Assembly: GCA_902702965.1 (NCBI GenBank) | Contig: CACRXP010000005.1 | Location: 2,700,391 to 2,764,390, forward strand | From: Spirometra erinaceieuropaei | Taxonomy: Eukaryota; Platyhelminthes; Cestoda; Diphyllobothriidea; Diphyllobothriidae | Direction of reading: 5' to 3' | DNA: 64,000 nt | Shown here: piece after piece, positions 1 to 11,221 of the stretch | Numbering within the stretch: the first letter of the stretch is position 1 | How the letters are laid out: the number at the start of each line of letters is the position of its first letter | The notes under the pieces: model-generated | What the model saw: only the letters and a program-made list of their open reading frames with translations | The model's database searches: none | What the model was told of the DNA's origin: nothing | Translations under genes and position numbers: made by a program

Positions 1-491
1 CTGAGTCTTATGTCGAAAAAGACTTGGACAAATGTACTCATGTGTTCGTCCGGTGTGACCGTGTGCGCCAGCCGCTGGAATCACCATATGAAGGACCGTT
101 CCGCGTGCTCGCACGCAACACCAAGACCTTCCGAATTCTTCGCAATGACAAGGAGGACGTGGTCAGTGTCGATCGGGTCAAGGCTGCTGTTGCGGAGGGG
201 CCGCCGGACCTGTCACAAGGACAAACATGTGCTGACCCCCTAACCCCTGTTCCTCCATCTTCCCTATCCCCTACTCGTTCACCCTGCCCACCGCCTTGCC
301 CTTCCCCTCCCTTGCCCTCTACCCCTCCGTCCCGCATACTTCCTCTCCCTACATGTCAACAGCATCCAACTGCAACACCATCGTCCACCACAGCACGCAG
401 TCAACCCTCTTCGACTGTACCTCCTGCATACATAACTCGCAGTGGCCGTCACGTTCATTTTCCTGATCGTTTAGTTACCCATTTTTTCTAG
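1..491 (+). CDS. Ty3/gypsy-type Pol polyprotein, C-terminal fragment (integrase end)
   Basis: The frame is open from the left edge of the window (codons start at 3) to a TAG at 489-491, so this is the tail of a longer ORF. After a motif resembling the post-catalytic integrase C-terminus of gypsy elements (ESPYEGPFRVL, then RILRNDK and VSVDRVKAA) comes a long Pro/Ser/Thr-rich stretch. The protein ends in TRSGRHVHFPDRLV, an ending often seen at the Pol C-terminus of flatworm gypsy elements. The role would be integration of retrotransposon cDNA. The RT, RNase H and catalytic integrase core are outside the window. No break is seen in the visible part, so it may be a recent copy, but coding capacity cannot be judged from this fragment. 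Confidence 0.8.
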   Translation, partial: ESYVEKDLDKCTHVFVRCDRVRQPLESPYEGPFRVLARNTKTFRILRNDKEDVVSVDRVKAAVAEGPPDLSQGQTCADPLTPVPPSSLSPTRSPCPPPCPSPPLPSTPPSRILPLPTCQQHPTATPSSTTARSQPSSTVPPAYITRSGRHVHFPDRLVTHFF

Positions 492-549
492 ACTTGTGCA
501 TATCCTCCGGCGCCGTATCCCGTCGCCCTCCGGTCTAGAAGGGGGGTAC

Positions 550-796
550 TGTGGTGAGGTACCTGACTAATTTACCTTTGACAATTCAGTCCCATTTCCT
601 TGGACCGCATTGCTTGTTTGAATGTGACGAGAAACGACACACCTGAACAACCCGCCGTGCTAGCGTGCTCTGCTGTGGTATTCTGTTGTCAGTTTTCTTA
701 ACGTTCAAAAACCTCTATATTATTCACTGCTCCGATTTACTTGCTGCATTTAAGGCTAGGGGCTCGTGAGATATAACTCGTTAGTTCGTGAGAACA
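550..796 (+). repeat. Candidate 3' LTR of the gypsy element
   Basis: A purine-rich tract (AGAAGGGGGG, 536-545) lies about 45 bp after the pol stop and is followed by TGTGGTGAGG. That matches the usual order of polypurine tract then LTR starting with TG. The right end is uncertain because no second LTR is in the window; I place it where LINE sequence begins (about 797-810). Confidence 0.5.
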
Positions 797-1711
797 TTAC
801 GATTTACGACAAGCACTCGGTTTGAACATCTTCCGAGGAATAAGGTCAAGAAGACCTTCTGTTAGGCATTGTAATAAATTGTTGAAAAAATTTAGATCAT
901 TATTTGAAAAAATATTGTGCCAATCAAGAGTGCATGTAAAGTTATTTACTAAATCCTTATTAACATTAGCAAAGTCAAAAATACTACGTTGAACTGTTGG
1001 CTTTGCGGAAATGGCAACTGGAAGGCGACAATGAATTAATGCATGATCACTTGCAAAGAGGTCATGATAAAAATCCATAGATAAAGGGAAGGTGCCATTA
1101 GTAAAAATTAAGTCTAAAACACTATCGTTTCTGGTCGAAGAGTGAACTAATTGAGTCAGGTTTGAAAAGTAAATTGTGTCAAGCAGTTTCTGGAATTTAG
1201 GAGGAGAAGTATGTGTGTGCCAGTCAATTTCTGGCAAATTAAAATCGCCTACGATTATCTTGACATCGAAAGAAGTTTCTGCAATTTTTTCAAAGAGTTC
1301 ACAAAGTTGGCTTTCATTTCCGGAGGATAAAGGAGGATTATATACACATCCGACTAAGGCTTTCCTATTTTGAGGAAGAATTACCGAAGCAAAACATAAA
1401 TTTCCAGAGAAGGAGGAAATGTTCAAGTTATAAGGCGATTGTGCAAGTGATGCTCTTATGTAAAGAAGGCATCCACCGCCGCGTCTGTCGGCACGGTCCT
1501 GGCGGTATAAACTAAGGCTATCTATGTTAAGTACCGAGTCTGAAATTAGAGAGTGGGCCCAAGATTCAGTAATGCACAATACGTCTGTGTCAAACTCAAC
1601 AGCTACACTTCTTAGGTGTGCCATCTTTTGTACGACAGATCTTGCGTTGAGAGAGACAATACTGAGCGTATTCCTAATATGTAGGTTCCGCTCATTGCTA
1701 CTTATAAAAAA
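797..1711 (-). CDS. LINE ORF2 N-terminus: AP endonuclease domain (3' truncated)
   Basis: The first ATG is at 1624, but the same frame stays open upstream to the T-run at 1706-1711 and contains a typical LINE endonuclease beginning (SLNARSV). The catalytic motifs TESWA, VGDFNLPEIDW and SDHALIH are all present, so the nuclease looks intact. It would nick target DNA to prime reverse transcription. The frame ends at a stop at 797-799 shortly after IPRKMFKP, where a full element would continue into the linker and RT. The product is therefore a truncated endonuclease. Confidence 0.8.
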   Translation of the reverse strand, partial: FFISSNERNLHIRNTLSIVSLNARSVVQKMAHLRSVAVEFDTDVLCITESWAHSLISDSVLNIDSLSLYRQDRADRRGGGCLLYIRASLAQSPYNLNISSFSGNLCFASVILPQNRKALVGCVYNPPLSSGNESQLCELFEKIAETSFDVKIIVGDFNLPEIDWHTHTSPPKFQKLLDTIYFSNLTQLVHSSTRNDSVLDLIFTNGTFPLSMDFYHDLFASDHALIHCRLPVAISAKPTVQRSIFDFANVNKDLVNNFTCTLDWHNIFSNNDLNFFNNLLQCLTEGLLDLIPRKMFKPSACRKS

Positions 1712-2949
1712 GGAAGAGCCGGAGGTGGAAAATTAAGCTGTGGGAACGGAGCAATTGGTGGAGGACAAAGTTGCTGCGGTCTAAAATTTATGGGGTAATG
1801 ACTAGTTAGAGATGCAGCATTAGGTGGAAAAACATTTGAGGAGGACCCAGGAAGAGGAAAACTATTTTGTTGGGTTGGAAAAATAGGAGACAAGAAAATA
1901 GGATTTTGGGAATTGTTAGCATAATACGAGGGGTAGTTTATGTTAGGTGGCGGACGTAATGGTTTCGGGAAACAGTTAACATCAGGAAAGGGCTTTATTA
2001 TTTGGGGTGTCAGGCTAGCAACGGGATTGGAAAATTTATCAGCAATGCAATATACTTGCATTTTGCAGTCTGATGTGTAAGAGGGCTTCACAACTGTGGC
2101 GTTAAGTTGGGAATTCAGGATAGGAACAGGTAAAGACCTCCCTGAACTCCCATCTAGCTTATTAGACCTAACTGCAAGGTCAGACCTGAGTGGCCAGGCG
2201 TGGGAACGGGGTGGATTCGATGTCAGTTTATTAACCAAATCACTATTCTGCGTGCTGGGAGCCGGTTGTGCTTCAAGGACTAGCTCATCTTTACTGCTAA
2301 GATCAAGCTCCCTTATAAATTTGGGAGCCGCATTTGAACAATCCTTGCTCCGTGGGGGAGTTTTAAAGAGGCTAGTTTTAACCGTCTCTGTGATAATGTG
2401 ATCAGTCGAAGAGCTAGATGGAACTGGGGCCGCTGTAGATAGTGGCGGGATTTGGTCGACACCAGATGGAGAAACTGCTTTAGAGGAAAAAGACATTTGG
2501 GTAGAATTCGGGGGTGGCTTTACGTTTGGTAATGTGGGATAAATTTTTCGTTGCAGTGGAGTCTGGTCTCGACTAATAAAAAGTTTATTTGCCCTGAGAT
2601 ATTGAGTTGATCGCTCCAAATGGGAGAAAATAAAATCCACTTCAATCGATGAAAAGAGTTTGACAAGAATGGGTGGATTCTTGCTCCTAGATGAAAGCCT
2701 TTTGGCTTCCGCGACCCTAAAGTTGAAGCCGCATGAAAAAAGGAATTGAAAGGCAACATTAATTGGCTGTCTACTCTTGGGAACGTTTTTTAATATAAAG
2801 TTGAAACTTCGTTTGTGCCTGTCTTCAGTCTCAGTCGCAACCAGGTTAATGAGAGGCATGAGCTTCTCACACTGCTGAGACGTAAGCGTTGGCAAATTTC
2901 CGTCAAGAAGGGCACCAAGGACAGAAAAAATTGATCCGCAACGAGACAT
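1702..2949 (-). CDS. LINE ORF1 protein (RRM-like, proline-rich C-terminus)
   Basis: A 415-residue open frame with an ATG start. Residues about 45-140 (from RSFNFILKNVPKS, through LVKLF, to LFISRDQTP) have the layout of the RRM-like nucleic-acid-binding domain of CR1/L1-type ORF1 proteins. The remainder is Ser/Pro/Asn-rich, and the last 100 residues are strongly Pro-rich. The presumed role is binding LINE RNA in the retrotransposition particle. The stop codon overlaps the beginning of the ORF2 frame, with a T TTT TTA heptamer immediately before TAA (complement of 1702-1711). No zinc knuckle was seen. Assignment rests on position before the endonuclease ORF and on the domain pattern. Confidence 0.65.
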   Translation of the reverse strand: MSRCGSIFSVLGALLDGNLPTLTSQQCEKLMPLINLVATETEDRHKRSFNFILKNVPKSRQPINVAFQFLFSCGFNFRVAEAKRLSSRSKNPPILVKLFSSIEVDFIFSHLERSTQYLRANKLFISRDQTPLQRKIYPTLPNVKPPPNSTQMSFSSKAVSPSGVDQIPPLSTAAPVPSSSSTDHIITETVKTSLFKTPPRSKDCSNAAPKFIRELDLSSKDELVLEAQPAPSTQNSDLVNKLTSNPPRSHAWPLRSDLAVRSNKLDGSSGRSLPVPILNSQLNATVVKPSYTSDCKMQVYCIADKFSNPVASLTPQIIKPFPDVNCFPKPLRPPPNINYPSYYANNSQNPIFLSPIFPTQQNSFPLPGSSSNVFPPNAASLTSHYPINFRPQQLCPPPIAPFPQLNFPPPALPFL

Positions 2950-2999
2950 AAAGTTGTTAAAATCATCAAGCGCCCCTAGATCAATTTTTTTTCATATGA

Positions 3000-4205
3000 A
3001 CAATGGGTTTCAGATGAAGTTTAATTTCCTTCAGATTTCGACGAAGGGTTGCTTGAGGTTTCATGCCGAAAACGCAATACAAGACTTAAGTCCAAATATT
3101 TATATGGATGATAACTGCCGAAACTTCGAGGATATATGGATGAGGCTATGTATGATGAAACGATTTTTGAAAGCTGCAAATATTGGTGGACCAGACAGCA
3201 CAATTTATACTAAGCAAGTTTTACTCAATACCAGAATACAAACTAGAAAAAAACGGGCAAAAGAACCTACGATATTTAACAGTACGTGTCTGAGGAAGGA
3301 ATAAAAAGACCTCACGGTGGCTGTTACGTCGCTGGTGGACATGATGTCTTAAAGAGGTGAGTGGGTTAAATGCGCGATTATAAAAAAGCTTAAATAGCAG
3401 AAATAGTCCCTTGTGTAATCTACGAAACCATAAAGGATCAAGGCCTGCAAGCCAGCAACGTTCATGGTAAGACAAATGTCTGTGTTCCGGGGTAAAAACT
3501 CTCTTGGTAAAAAGTTTTGAACGGATTCTATTTTCTTCCGCTCAGTAGCACGCATAAGGCTCAATAAAAACGAACAGCATTCCAGACCAGGTCGGACGTA
3601 CATTTTATAAAAACGCATTCTAATGTCGCCGGTTTTAACGTTTCGGAGGATAAACTCGGTCGTTCTACGTGCGTTGGAGATTATCAAGGCACAGTGCTCC
3701 AGAAAGACTAAGGCACTTGGAGCATGATACACCCAGATCCTTAATAACCCGAGGCACATTTAGTTGGCGGTTGGCGGTCGTCACCAACCAACATGACTGA
3801 GCACTTTCGCCAAGAAAGAGAAAGGCGGCATGTGCGTCACCACTCGTCAAAGGCCTGTAGGTTGCTATTTAGGAGCTCCAGAATGAGGTCACGATCTGTC
3901 GGCTTATATCGATTTGCAGCTTGCAGATCATCGGCATACATGAAAGGCTTACCATTCTGAAATAAATCGGGTACATCATTAAATAAAAGGCAAAATAAAA
4001 GCGGGCCAAGTACACTACCCTGAATGACTCAACTCCTCACGCATGTGGGGTAAGAGATAGCATTGGAAATCTTAACTCGTTGTGTACAAGCGCCCAGGTA
4101 AGAGGATATTAAATTCAGAACATTGCCACATATCCCGAAAGAGGACAGTTACAAGAGAAGCAGAGCATGATCTACTCGATCAAAAGCCGTAGGAAAATCG
4201 AAATA
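3000..4205 (-). pseudogene. Degenerate LINE reverse transcriptase relic
   Basis: Read on the minus strand, different frames give in order: FDRVDHALLL near 4165-4200, QGSVLGPLLFCLLFNDV near 3980-4025, YADDLQAANRY near 3900-3945 (catalytic YADD present), VIKDLGV near 3730-3755, and the C-terminal RT region FYKMYVRPGLE near 3580-3615. Several frameshifts and stops separate these blocks, so the copy is dead. It is cut at about 4205 by the start of the plus-strand LINE. Confidence 0.75.
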
Positions 4206-7200
4206 TAATTTGATCTTAGCAAAGCCTCCGATAAGGTGCCCCATAGATCTTGATAGGAATGACACCCAGTGTCTTGTGCGAAAAAAGCGCGGTCAGACGC
4301 GATCTCAGAGAGCAAAAAGTAATCTCAGGGTACCTCGAAAAGGCACAGAGAGTCAGACGAGGGAACAAGAGTTGGCTACGCCGCACACGAAAATCGCGCC
4401 GCTGAAAACGAAAAATGATCAAAAGATCTTAGTAAACAGGCAGTCATGCGTTAGTCCTGCTGAATCAAACCTTCCTAAATCGGTGGAAGGTTGTAGCCGG
4501 GATGCACGCGATGAAGACTCTGTAGGTATGATTAAACCACAAGGCCGTCTAGTTGATCGCAGTAAATGCATCGTTATAAAGGGCATGCCTGAGTCTGTTT
4601 CCGACGCTCCAAAGGACAGAATACAACATGACATAGAAATATTCCAGGAATATCTCAAATCGATCACAGTATTAAAGGCTTTCAGGATGGGCAAAATTAA
4701 AGACTCAAAACAAGATCCAGACCGACCGAGACCGTTAAAAATTGTCTTTAAGAATGACGAACAAGCGCAGCTACTTTTGAGCAGGAAAGCTGCGCTTAAA
4801 CATGCTCATCCATCAGTTTTTTTTTCAGCGGGATTTTTCACCCGCGGAGCGAGAAAAATGGAGGGGGCTCAAATTGGAAGTCCTCAGGCGGTCGAGTCTG
4901 GGCGAGAAAAATCTCAGAATAGCGGACGGAAAAATAATACGCGTCCAGAGGCCATTCCTCTGGAGAAAGCCCATAAATCTAACAGCTTAGGAATGACGGA
5001 AAGCAGTTCATCCCGATCAGCTCCGACCGGCTTTTGCATTCAATCCCAAGCAATGGATAAACGCCAGTATGCCGGAGTTGCTCGTGCCAAATTGAGATTT
5101 TTGTATACCAATGCTCAAAGTCTCGTTTCGAAAATCGACGAACTCAAAGCGATAGTACCGGAACGAATCCCCGACGTCATTGCCATAACGGAAACTTGGC
5201 TTAATGCCGAAATCGTGGATGCTGAGATTTCGATACCGGGTTACCAGCTGTTTCGTAGAGACCGTCAAAATAGGCAGGGCGGAGGGGTAGTCGTATATGT
5301 AAGGGAAGGAATTTCAGCAGTTGAAAGAGCCCACACCCTCTCCCTTGAATATGAATCCGTCTGGATAAAGATAAAGAAGAGCAATGCACAAAATCTTGAA
5401 TTTCTGGCGATTTACAGACCACCAAATCTTCTGAGTGCAGCTGATGAGTCGCTCCTTGGTTTAGTCAAAGACGTAGCTAGCCACCAAGAGGTACTTATTG
5501 CTGGGGATTTCAACGCACCTGCAATAGAGTGGGAAACTATGGCAGTTAATGGTGGACCAGCCTCTTTCAGCAATAAGCTACTGGACCTCACACTCGATCT
5601 CCCTCTGGCACAACATGTAAAGGTACCAACAAGATTTCGAGAGAACCAGAGAGCAAATTGTCTAGACCTAGTTTTCACTAAAGACTTCTCTAATATCGAC
5701 GAAGTGTATTCCAATGCACCTCTCGGGAAAAGTGACCATACTACGCTACTATGGGATTACTCGCTCTTCTCTAAACGCCAGAAGAGAACAGAGGGCCAAC
5801 CTAATATATGGAAGGCAGATTTTAATATGATGAAGAACGAATTGCTGTCTGTGAATTGGGACCAAATACTCAGGGGAGATCCGGAGGACGACTGGAGATC
5901 TTTTAAAACGATTTCACTCGATCTGATTAGGCGCTGTTGTCCACCTAAAGTACAAAAAACAACTAGTCGACCTGCTTGGTTAACTAGGGACCTAAATAGG
6001 CAGCTAGGAAAGAAAAGCAAAAGATGGAAAAAATTCAGGGAAACTGCGTCACCAGCGCATTTCGAAGAATTTCGTCGTCAACGAAATGCCGTCAAAAAAT
6101 GTATCCGTCAGGCACGGAAGGAGTGTGAATCCAAAATTATACGACAGGCTGAACAGAAACCTAAGATTTTATTTCACTATCTTAACAGTAGACTGAAAAA
6201 TAAGGACCCGGTCGCGGTGCTGAAGTATGGTAATGGTGTAGAGATCACTGGAAACAGCGAGAAAGCCGAACACTTAGGACAGTATTTTGCCTCGGTTTTT
6301 ACTAGAGAAACAGAGTTTCGCAGTCTCAGTACTAGCAATGCTGTTGAGACTGCTGATCGCGTGCTTGACTCCATACTGTTTCCGACAGCTGTCTTGGAAA
6401 GGGAGCTGAAAAATCTCAAGGAAGCAAAGTCCTCGGGTCCGGACAATATACCGGCCAAATTCTTGAAGGAGCTGGCGAATGAACTTTCCAAACCACTGGC
6501 GCACATCTTCCGCTCGTCATTCGAATTAGGGAGGTTGCCATCGGAATGGAAGACAGCAAATATCTTTCCGATATACAAGGGCGGGGCTCGCACTAATGCT
6601 AACAATTACCGGCCTGTTAGTCTAACCTGCATCTGCTGTAAAATAATGGAGGCCATAGTTAAGAAAGCAACTATGGAGTTCCTGGAGCAGGGCCATTTAA
6701 TCTCAGACCTGCAGCACGGCTTTAGACAGAACCGCTCGTGTCTGTCCAGTTTATTGCTCTCGACGGAGCAGTGGACTCGCGCACTGGACGAGGATGGGAG
6801 GGTTGATGTCATATACACAGACTTTAAGAAGGCGTTCGACAGCGTCCCACACAAACGCCTAATCTACAAACTTTCGGAAATTGGGATAAGAGGAAAGCTG
6901 CTGACATGGATAGCAGATTTTCTTACCGGGAGATCGCAAACCGTGTGCATTGAGGCCTCAAGGTCAACTCCTACTCCCGTTCTAAGTGGTGTACCCCAGG
7001 GCTCCGTCTTAGGGCCGTAGCTATTCCTGATTTACATTAACGACTGCGTCGACGACCTGGGATGCAGCGCCATCATGTTTGCTGACGATGTTAAGCTGTG
7101 GAGACCCATCAGATCTGATGCAGACAGGTACGCGCTTCAAGACAGTCTCAACCGCCTAAACAGTTGGTCAGCTCGCTGGCTCCTCAATTTTAATGTGGAC

Positions 7201-8065
7201 AAATGTGTGGTCCTGAGACTCCGCACCAGACAGACCAGTAAGGAGGACGATTCCTTTCAATATGTCTTTGGTGGTCAGCCCCTTTCAAGTGTTGTGAAAC
7301 AGAAAGACCTTGGCGTCCTAATGACCTCCTCGCTGAAACCATCTTCACAGTGTCCAAGGGCAGCCAAAAGTGCGATAAGGGTGTTATTTGCGCTTAGGCG
7401 AGGATTTGTGCAGATCGACAAGGAGCTCTTCGGAAAAACCTATGGGGCATTCGTCCGGTCTCACTTAGAGTATGCAGTCCAGGCCTGGCGACCGTGGTTA
7501 AAGAAAGATTATCAAAGACTGGAAAGAGTACAGGCGATGGCTACGAAGATGGTCAAGAATCTTCATCATTTGCCTTACGAAACCAGGCTGACCGAACTAA
7601 ATCTGTTTCCTCTAAATTACAGGCAACTGCGCGGCGATCTCATTCAAACCTACAGGATTGTCAGAGGTCGTGAGTGTGCCCTAGATTTTGATGAATTCTT
7701 TGAATTGGCCCGGACTGACCGTCTGCGTGGTCATCCGTTCAAACTGCAAAGGAAGCGGGCTCATTCGGACGTCCGACGGAACGCCTTCTCTCACAGGGTC
7801 ATCGGGGCATGGAATGGACTCCCTGACGCCGTCGTTCTTTCCGAATGTGTCAAATCCTTCAAGTGCAGACTAGACGCTCACTTGTTGAGAACCTACTGTA
7901 CATACAATAATGATTGTTTTAGCGGCGGCAGTTTGCGCCTAGCTCACACTTACCGCTAACTTCCTAACTTTTCGCATTTGCTGATGTAATTGATGACTTT
8001 ATATCTGTTTATCGATATGAATAGGGAGCTCAAGGGCGAAAGCCTCATTCCCTTAATAAACTGAC
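4206..8065 (+). mobile_element. Nearly full-length LINE (CR1-like) with ORF1, endonuclease, RT and 3' tail
   Basis: The coding part runs from 4210 to 7959 in one frame apart from one stop at 7018-7020. It is followed by a 3' UTR of about 100 bp that ends in AATAAACTGACTTAAACTGA. The relic at 10637-12190 ends in a closely related AATAAACTGAACTGAACTGA tail, so this short repeated tail marks the family's 3' end. CR1-type LINEs characteristically end in short tandem repeats and not poly(A). Confidence 0.85.
4210..7959 (+). pseudogene. LINE polyprotein: ORF1-like domain fused to endonuclease-reverse transcriptase, one nonsense codon
   Basis: Residues about 118-205 form an RRM-like ORF1 domain (CIVIKGMPES; later LKIVFKNDEQAQLLL). 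The AP endonuclease starts near residue 295 (FLYTNAQSLVSKIDEL) and keeps TETWL, AGDFNAPAIEW (about 431) and KSDHTTL (about 507). RT motifs follow: NYRPVSLT, QHGFRQNRSC, YTDFKKAFDSVPH, SGVPQGSVLGP. A TAG at 7018-7020 replaces the Leu expected between LGP and LFLIYIND. The same frame then continues with MFADDVKLW (catalytic FADD, 7075-7101) and the C-terminal RT domain to TAA at 7957. A second defect is a run of nine T at 4817-4825: the true ORF1 continuation (FFQRDFSPAEREKW) lies in the +1 frame and ends at 4988-4990. The T-run has thus fused ORF1 to ORF2. Confidence 0.85.
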
Positions 8066-8089
8066 TTAAACTGACTTAGACGTCTTTTG

Positions 8090-9775
8090 TAAAATTGGGT
8101 CCGCTGCTCTTCCTTCTCTAGATCAGTGATATTTCGACTGAACCCGAAAATTTGCAAAATTTCGTTTATACCGATGACCTCAAGTGCGTTTCCTCATTTT
8201 CTAAGGACACCGCAAATGCTTGTGTTGAAAAAATTAATGCCGATTTACTTCGCTTAAGCAGATGGGGTTCAACATGCCAGATGGAGTTTTCATCATCCAA
8301 GTGTAGTTTCATGTTTTTTGGTCATGCCAAACTTCCTCGTCCCATAATTTTTCCGAATAATCCACTCTCAGAATGCCTCAGCATAAAGGACCTCGGTCTA
8401 ATTAAACAAATAAACCTGTTTTATCACCTCATGCAGATAGAATCTCTGCCAAAGCCGCGCAGATATGTGGAGTCATATCGCATAAATTTTCCCTTCCGGT
8501 AATGAGGCTAAGACTTTATCAAATGTTTGTTCTCTAAGTCCTCGAATACTGATGTCGTTTCTTTGGTTCACTGAACGACTGTGACCGTAATAAGATCGAA
8601 AATGTTCCGAGGGTTTTTACCCGGAATCTGTACTCTCAAGTCGCATCCGGCACTTCTTGTACTCAGAGATGTCAGCTGGCGGACATTAAGTCTTTCTGGG
8701 TTTGAAGGCTCGAAGCCGGCCTTTGCTTTCTATTTCGCATTAACTCTAGCTCCAATCTTCCGCCAATGACAGTCTCACTCCGATAGATCGGTCTTACGCC
8801 CCGCACAACTATTCTGTGGTGATTCCGCCGCCTCTTTGCACTACATCCAAGCGCTCCCTCTTTCTTGCTTCCAAATATGCCTTTCTTTGGAATAATCTTC
8901 CGTCAGAAATTAGGTCATCGCCTAAGTTATCGGCATTCAAATCGAAATTACTTAAACAACTTACACCGGGAAGTATAAGGGCACTTGTAACAGTCTCATT
9001 CAAAAACATCCAGCTTCTTGACTTCGAGAAGGGTCCTTCTGGGATTTGGTGATAGATCAAGTGGAAACCTTCACTTATGTCTTTACAACCCCTGTTTTGA
9101 ATTAGTTCCTTAATCCACTGCCATCACTCCTCCCCCATAGCGACGATTTTCGCGATTTTTGATGTCATCTCCCGCATTCCAACCTCATGCGGTCTATCGA
9201 CGCCCACGGCGGAACCCTCAGTATTCGCCGTCTACTAGTAGTTTGGTCGTACCTCCCTTGCCCATTCATCGGCTGGGCTCGAAGCGTACTGTGGCCGATC
9301 TCGTCTGGGTTCCCCTCGTCTGGCCACTTTTACGCGAATATTCCCATCCGGCGTGCCAATTCTGCCCTGACGATGTCCGTTTTAAATTCCTTATACAATA
9401 CCACATGCAGGCCAGTCCTGTCTGACCCGCATAAATACCCCTCAAGGCTGACATTTATTTCTGCCCAGACGATGTCCGATTATAATCCGTTGTACACTCC
9501 CGCATGCAGGCCAGTCTTGTCCGCATTTTTCTGTTATTATTATTAGTGAGGGTTTTTCTCCTGTAAAATTCATGAAATCATTTTTAAATTTTTAATTCGA
9601 TTTTTTCTCACCGCTCACTTTTAATTTTTCTTAACGAACAACAAATTCATAAACTGTGAATTGCATTTGTACAGATTCTGCCTTCCTCGCCCTAAACACA
9701 TATGCAAATTTATTTTGAGTTGCTTTGATGTGACACCTACGGGTCTTTAATAAAAATTATTATTATGATCTTTAT
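8090..9775 (+). pseudogene. LINE relic, RT C-terminal half and 3' UTR
   Basis: The relic opens inside RT at PLLFLL, a stop, then ISDISTEP (8093-8140); the stop replaces the Tyr usual at that point. The polymerase site reads FVYTDDLK (about 8162-8185) and is followed by the helix region and SIKDLGL. Frameshifts then intervene, but the terminal domain is readable at 8816-9052 (SKYAFLWNNLPSEIRSSPKL). The 3' UTR runs to a TTTAATAAAAATTATTATTA end near 9750-9775, an (ATT)n tail that marks a different LINE family from the 4210 copy. Confidence 0.75.
9362..9524 (+). repeat. Imperfect direct duplication of a ~64-bp block in the LINE 3' UTR
   Basis: TCTGCCCTGACGATGTCCG (from 9361) through GCAGGCCAGTCCTGTC recurs as TCTGCCCAGACGATGTCCG (from 9460) through GCAGGCCAGTCTTGTC, a period of about 99 bp. 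Confidence 0.7.
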
Positions 9776-9779
9776 TATC

Positions 9780-10636
9780 ATCTCTGTCCCGTTTAAAGTA
9801 CGTATAAGTGTCAAGCCTGTCATACAAAAATTATTCTATCGGGTGCTCAAATGTCCGATCATGAGCCTTTAGCAGGTATTTCTAGGATAATCGCAAGTGG
9901 ATGTAAAATAACCAACCGCTTAAACAAAAGACTATTGCAGATATTGTTACCCCTTCTCAGAACATGAAAGCACGTAAGTTGCGGAACTTGACTTTCTTAA
10001 TTGAATAAAACATCTGTTTTTAAAAAAAGTAATTTGTTTTTCACGTCCTTCATTTCATGGTTTTGTTGGACAAATACCACCTTTCCAGAGCGCAGACTTT
10101 ATTTGGTAAACACCCCAAGTTTAAATTACTATCCTCTCCCTGAAATACATGCGTTAATATGCAAACATAATGTAGCACAACCATTAACATAGGGAATTTC
10201 TCGAGCATAAGCTAAAGAAGATTTCGACCCAAATTTCTTAGTATTTTTGCAGATTTACTAACTTGACAATACATTCCGCATGCCAACATGTGCATTTTAC
10301 GTATTAACAGAACTTGTTCTGAAAAATTCCATGTTTTTATCTGCCGCGGTGTGATTATCTTTATGCCCGTCGTTCTGTTTTAGGTGTAAGACCACATACA
10401 GTACGAGGCATGGTTCCTCCCTTCGCGGAACACCGACCGGCTCCAAGGATAAACAATATCCTCTTTTTAAAAGATCACAACTATAGCAAAGAAACTGGAT
10501 TAAAAGTAGAGAACTCTCTAGGATCAAACAATATAACTCCCGGGTTTCTTAGTATACGTGTTAATAAGCATCCTGCGCATCTGTGAATGCTCTTCCATAC
10601 TTCACTTGTCACACAAACGCTTTGTGTTGGTTGGTG
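9780..10636. other. AT-rich stretch with no recognised feature
   Basis: Only short frames are present, with no domain similarity I can name on either strand. It separates two LINE remnants and is probably old transposon sequence. Confidence 0.5.
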
Positions 10637-11221
10637 CATTTAACCCCCCTATATGGAGGGTGTAACCAGGCCTCGGAGACAAATTTCAGGCTTAAAAGCT
10701 TAGCGTGCATTTTCAGCAGATTAATGGAGAGGGTCATGAAGAGCGAATTATTGCCATTTCTAGGAGTTCACAACTTGCCATCGGATTTCCAGCACGGATT
10801 ACGGAGAAGAAGATCCTAAATCACAAATTTGCTGCAATTTCTCCAGAGCTGTATCAGGACACTCGAGACTAGGCAGAGGTCCACATTGCTTCTATTGTCC
10901 ATCAAAGGGCATGCGATAAAGTACCACACCTAGAGACTATTAAACAAACAGAAAAGAATAGGGATGAAAGATAACTTTCTCATACTAATCGAAAACTTCC
11001 ATGTGGGTGGGCGCCAGGGTACTTGCAGTAACCGAAATTAATAGAATTTAGCTAGAGTCAAGAGTGGATTACCAAAGTTCAGTACTGGGACCATTTTGTC
11101 CCTAATATACGTTAACGATTGAGCAAGATATTTGGACAGCGAAACAGAAGTGTGCTGCCAACATGAGGATTCGAAGTCCAATCTGTAAACCCCCCGAGGA
11201 TGATAGACTTCAGGTCAGTCT

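Larger units (their letters stand above)
797..2990 (-). mobile_element. LINE (CR1/Jockey-like), 5' part: ORF1 plus endonuclease, truncated
   Basis: Minus-strand element with ORF1 (2949 to 1702) followed by the start of ORF2 encoding an AP endonuclease (to 797). Sequence homology to LINEs stops next to the gypsy LTR, so the reverse transcriptase half is missing. Either the gypsy element inserted into this LINE or the copy was truncated there. Before the break both ORFs are long and uninterrupted, which suggests a relatively young copy. Confidence 0.8.
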
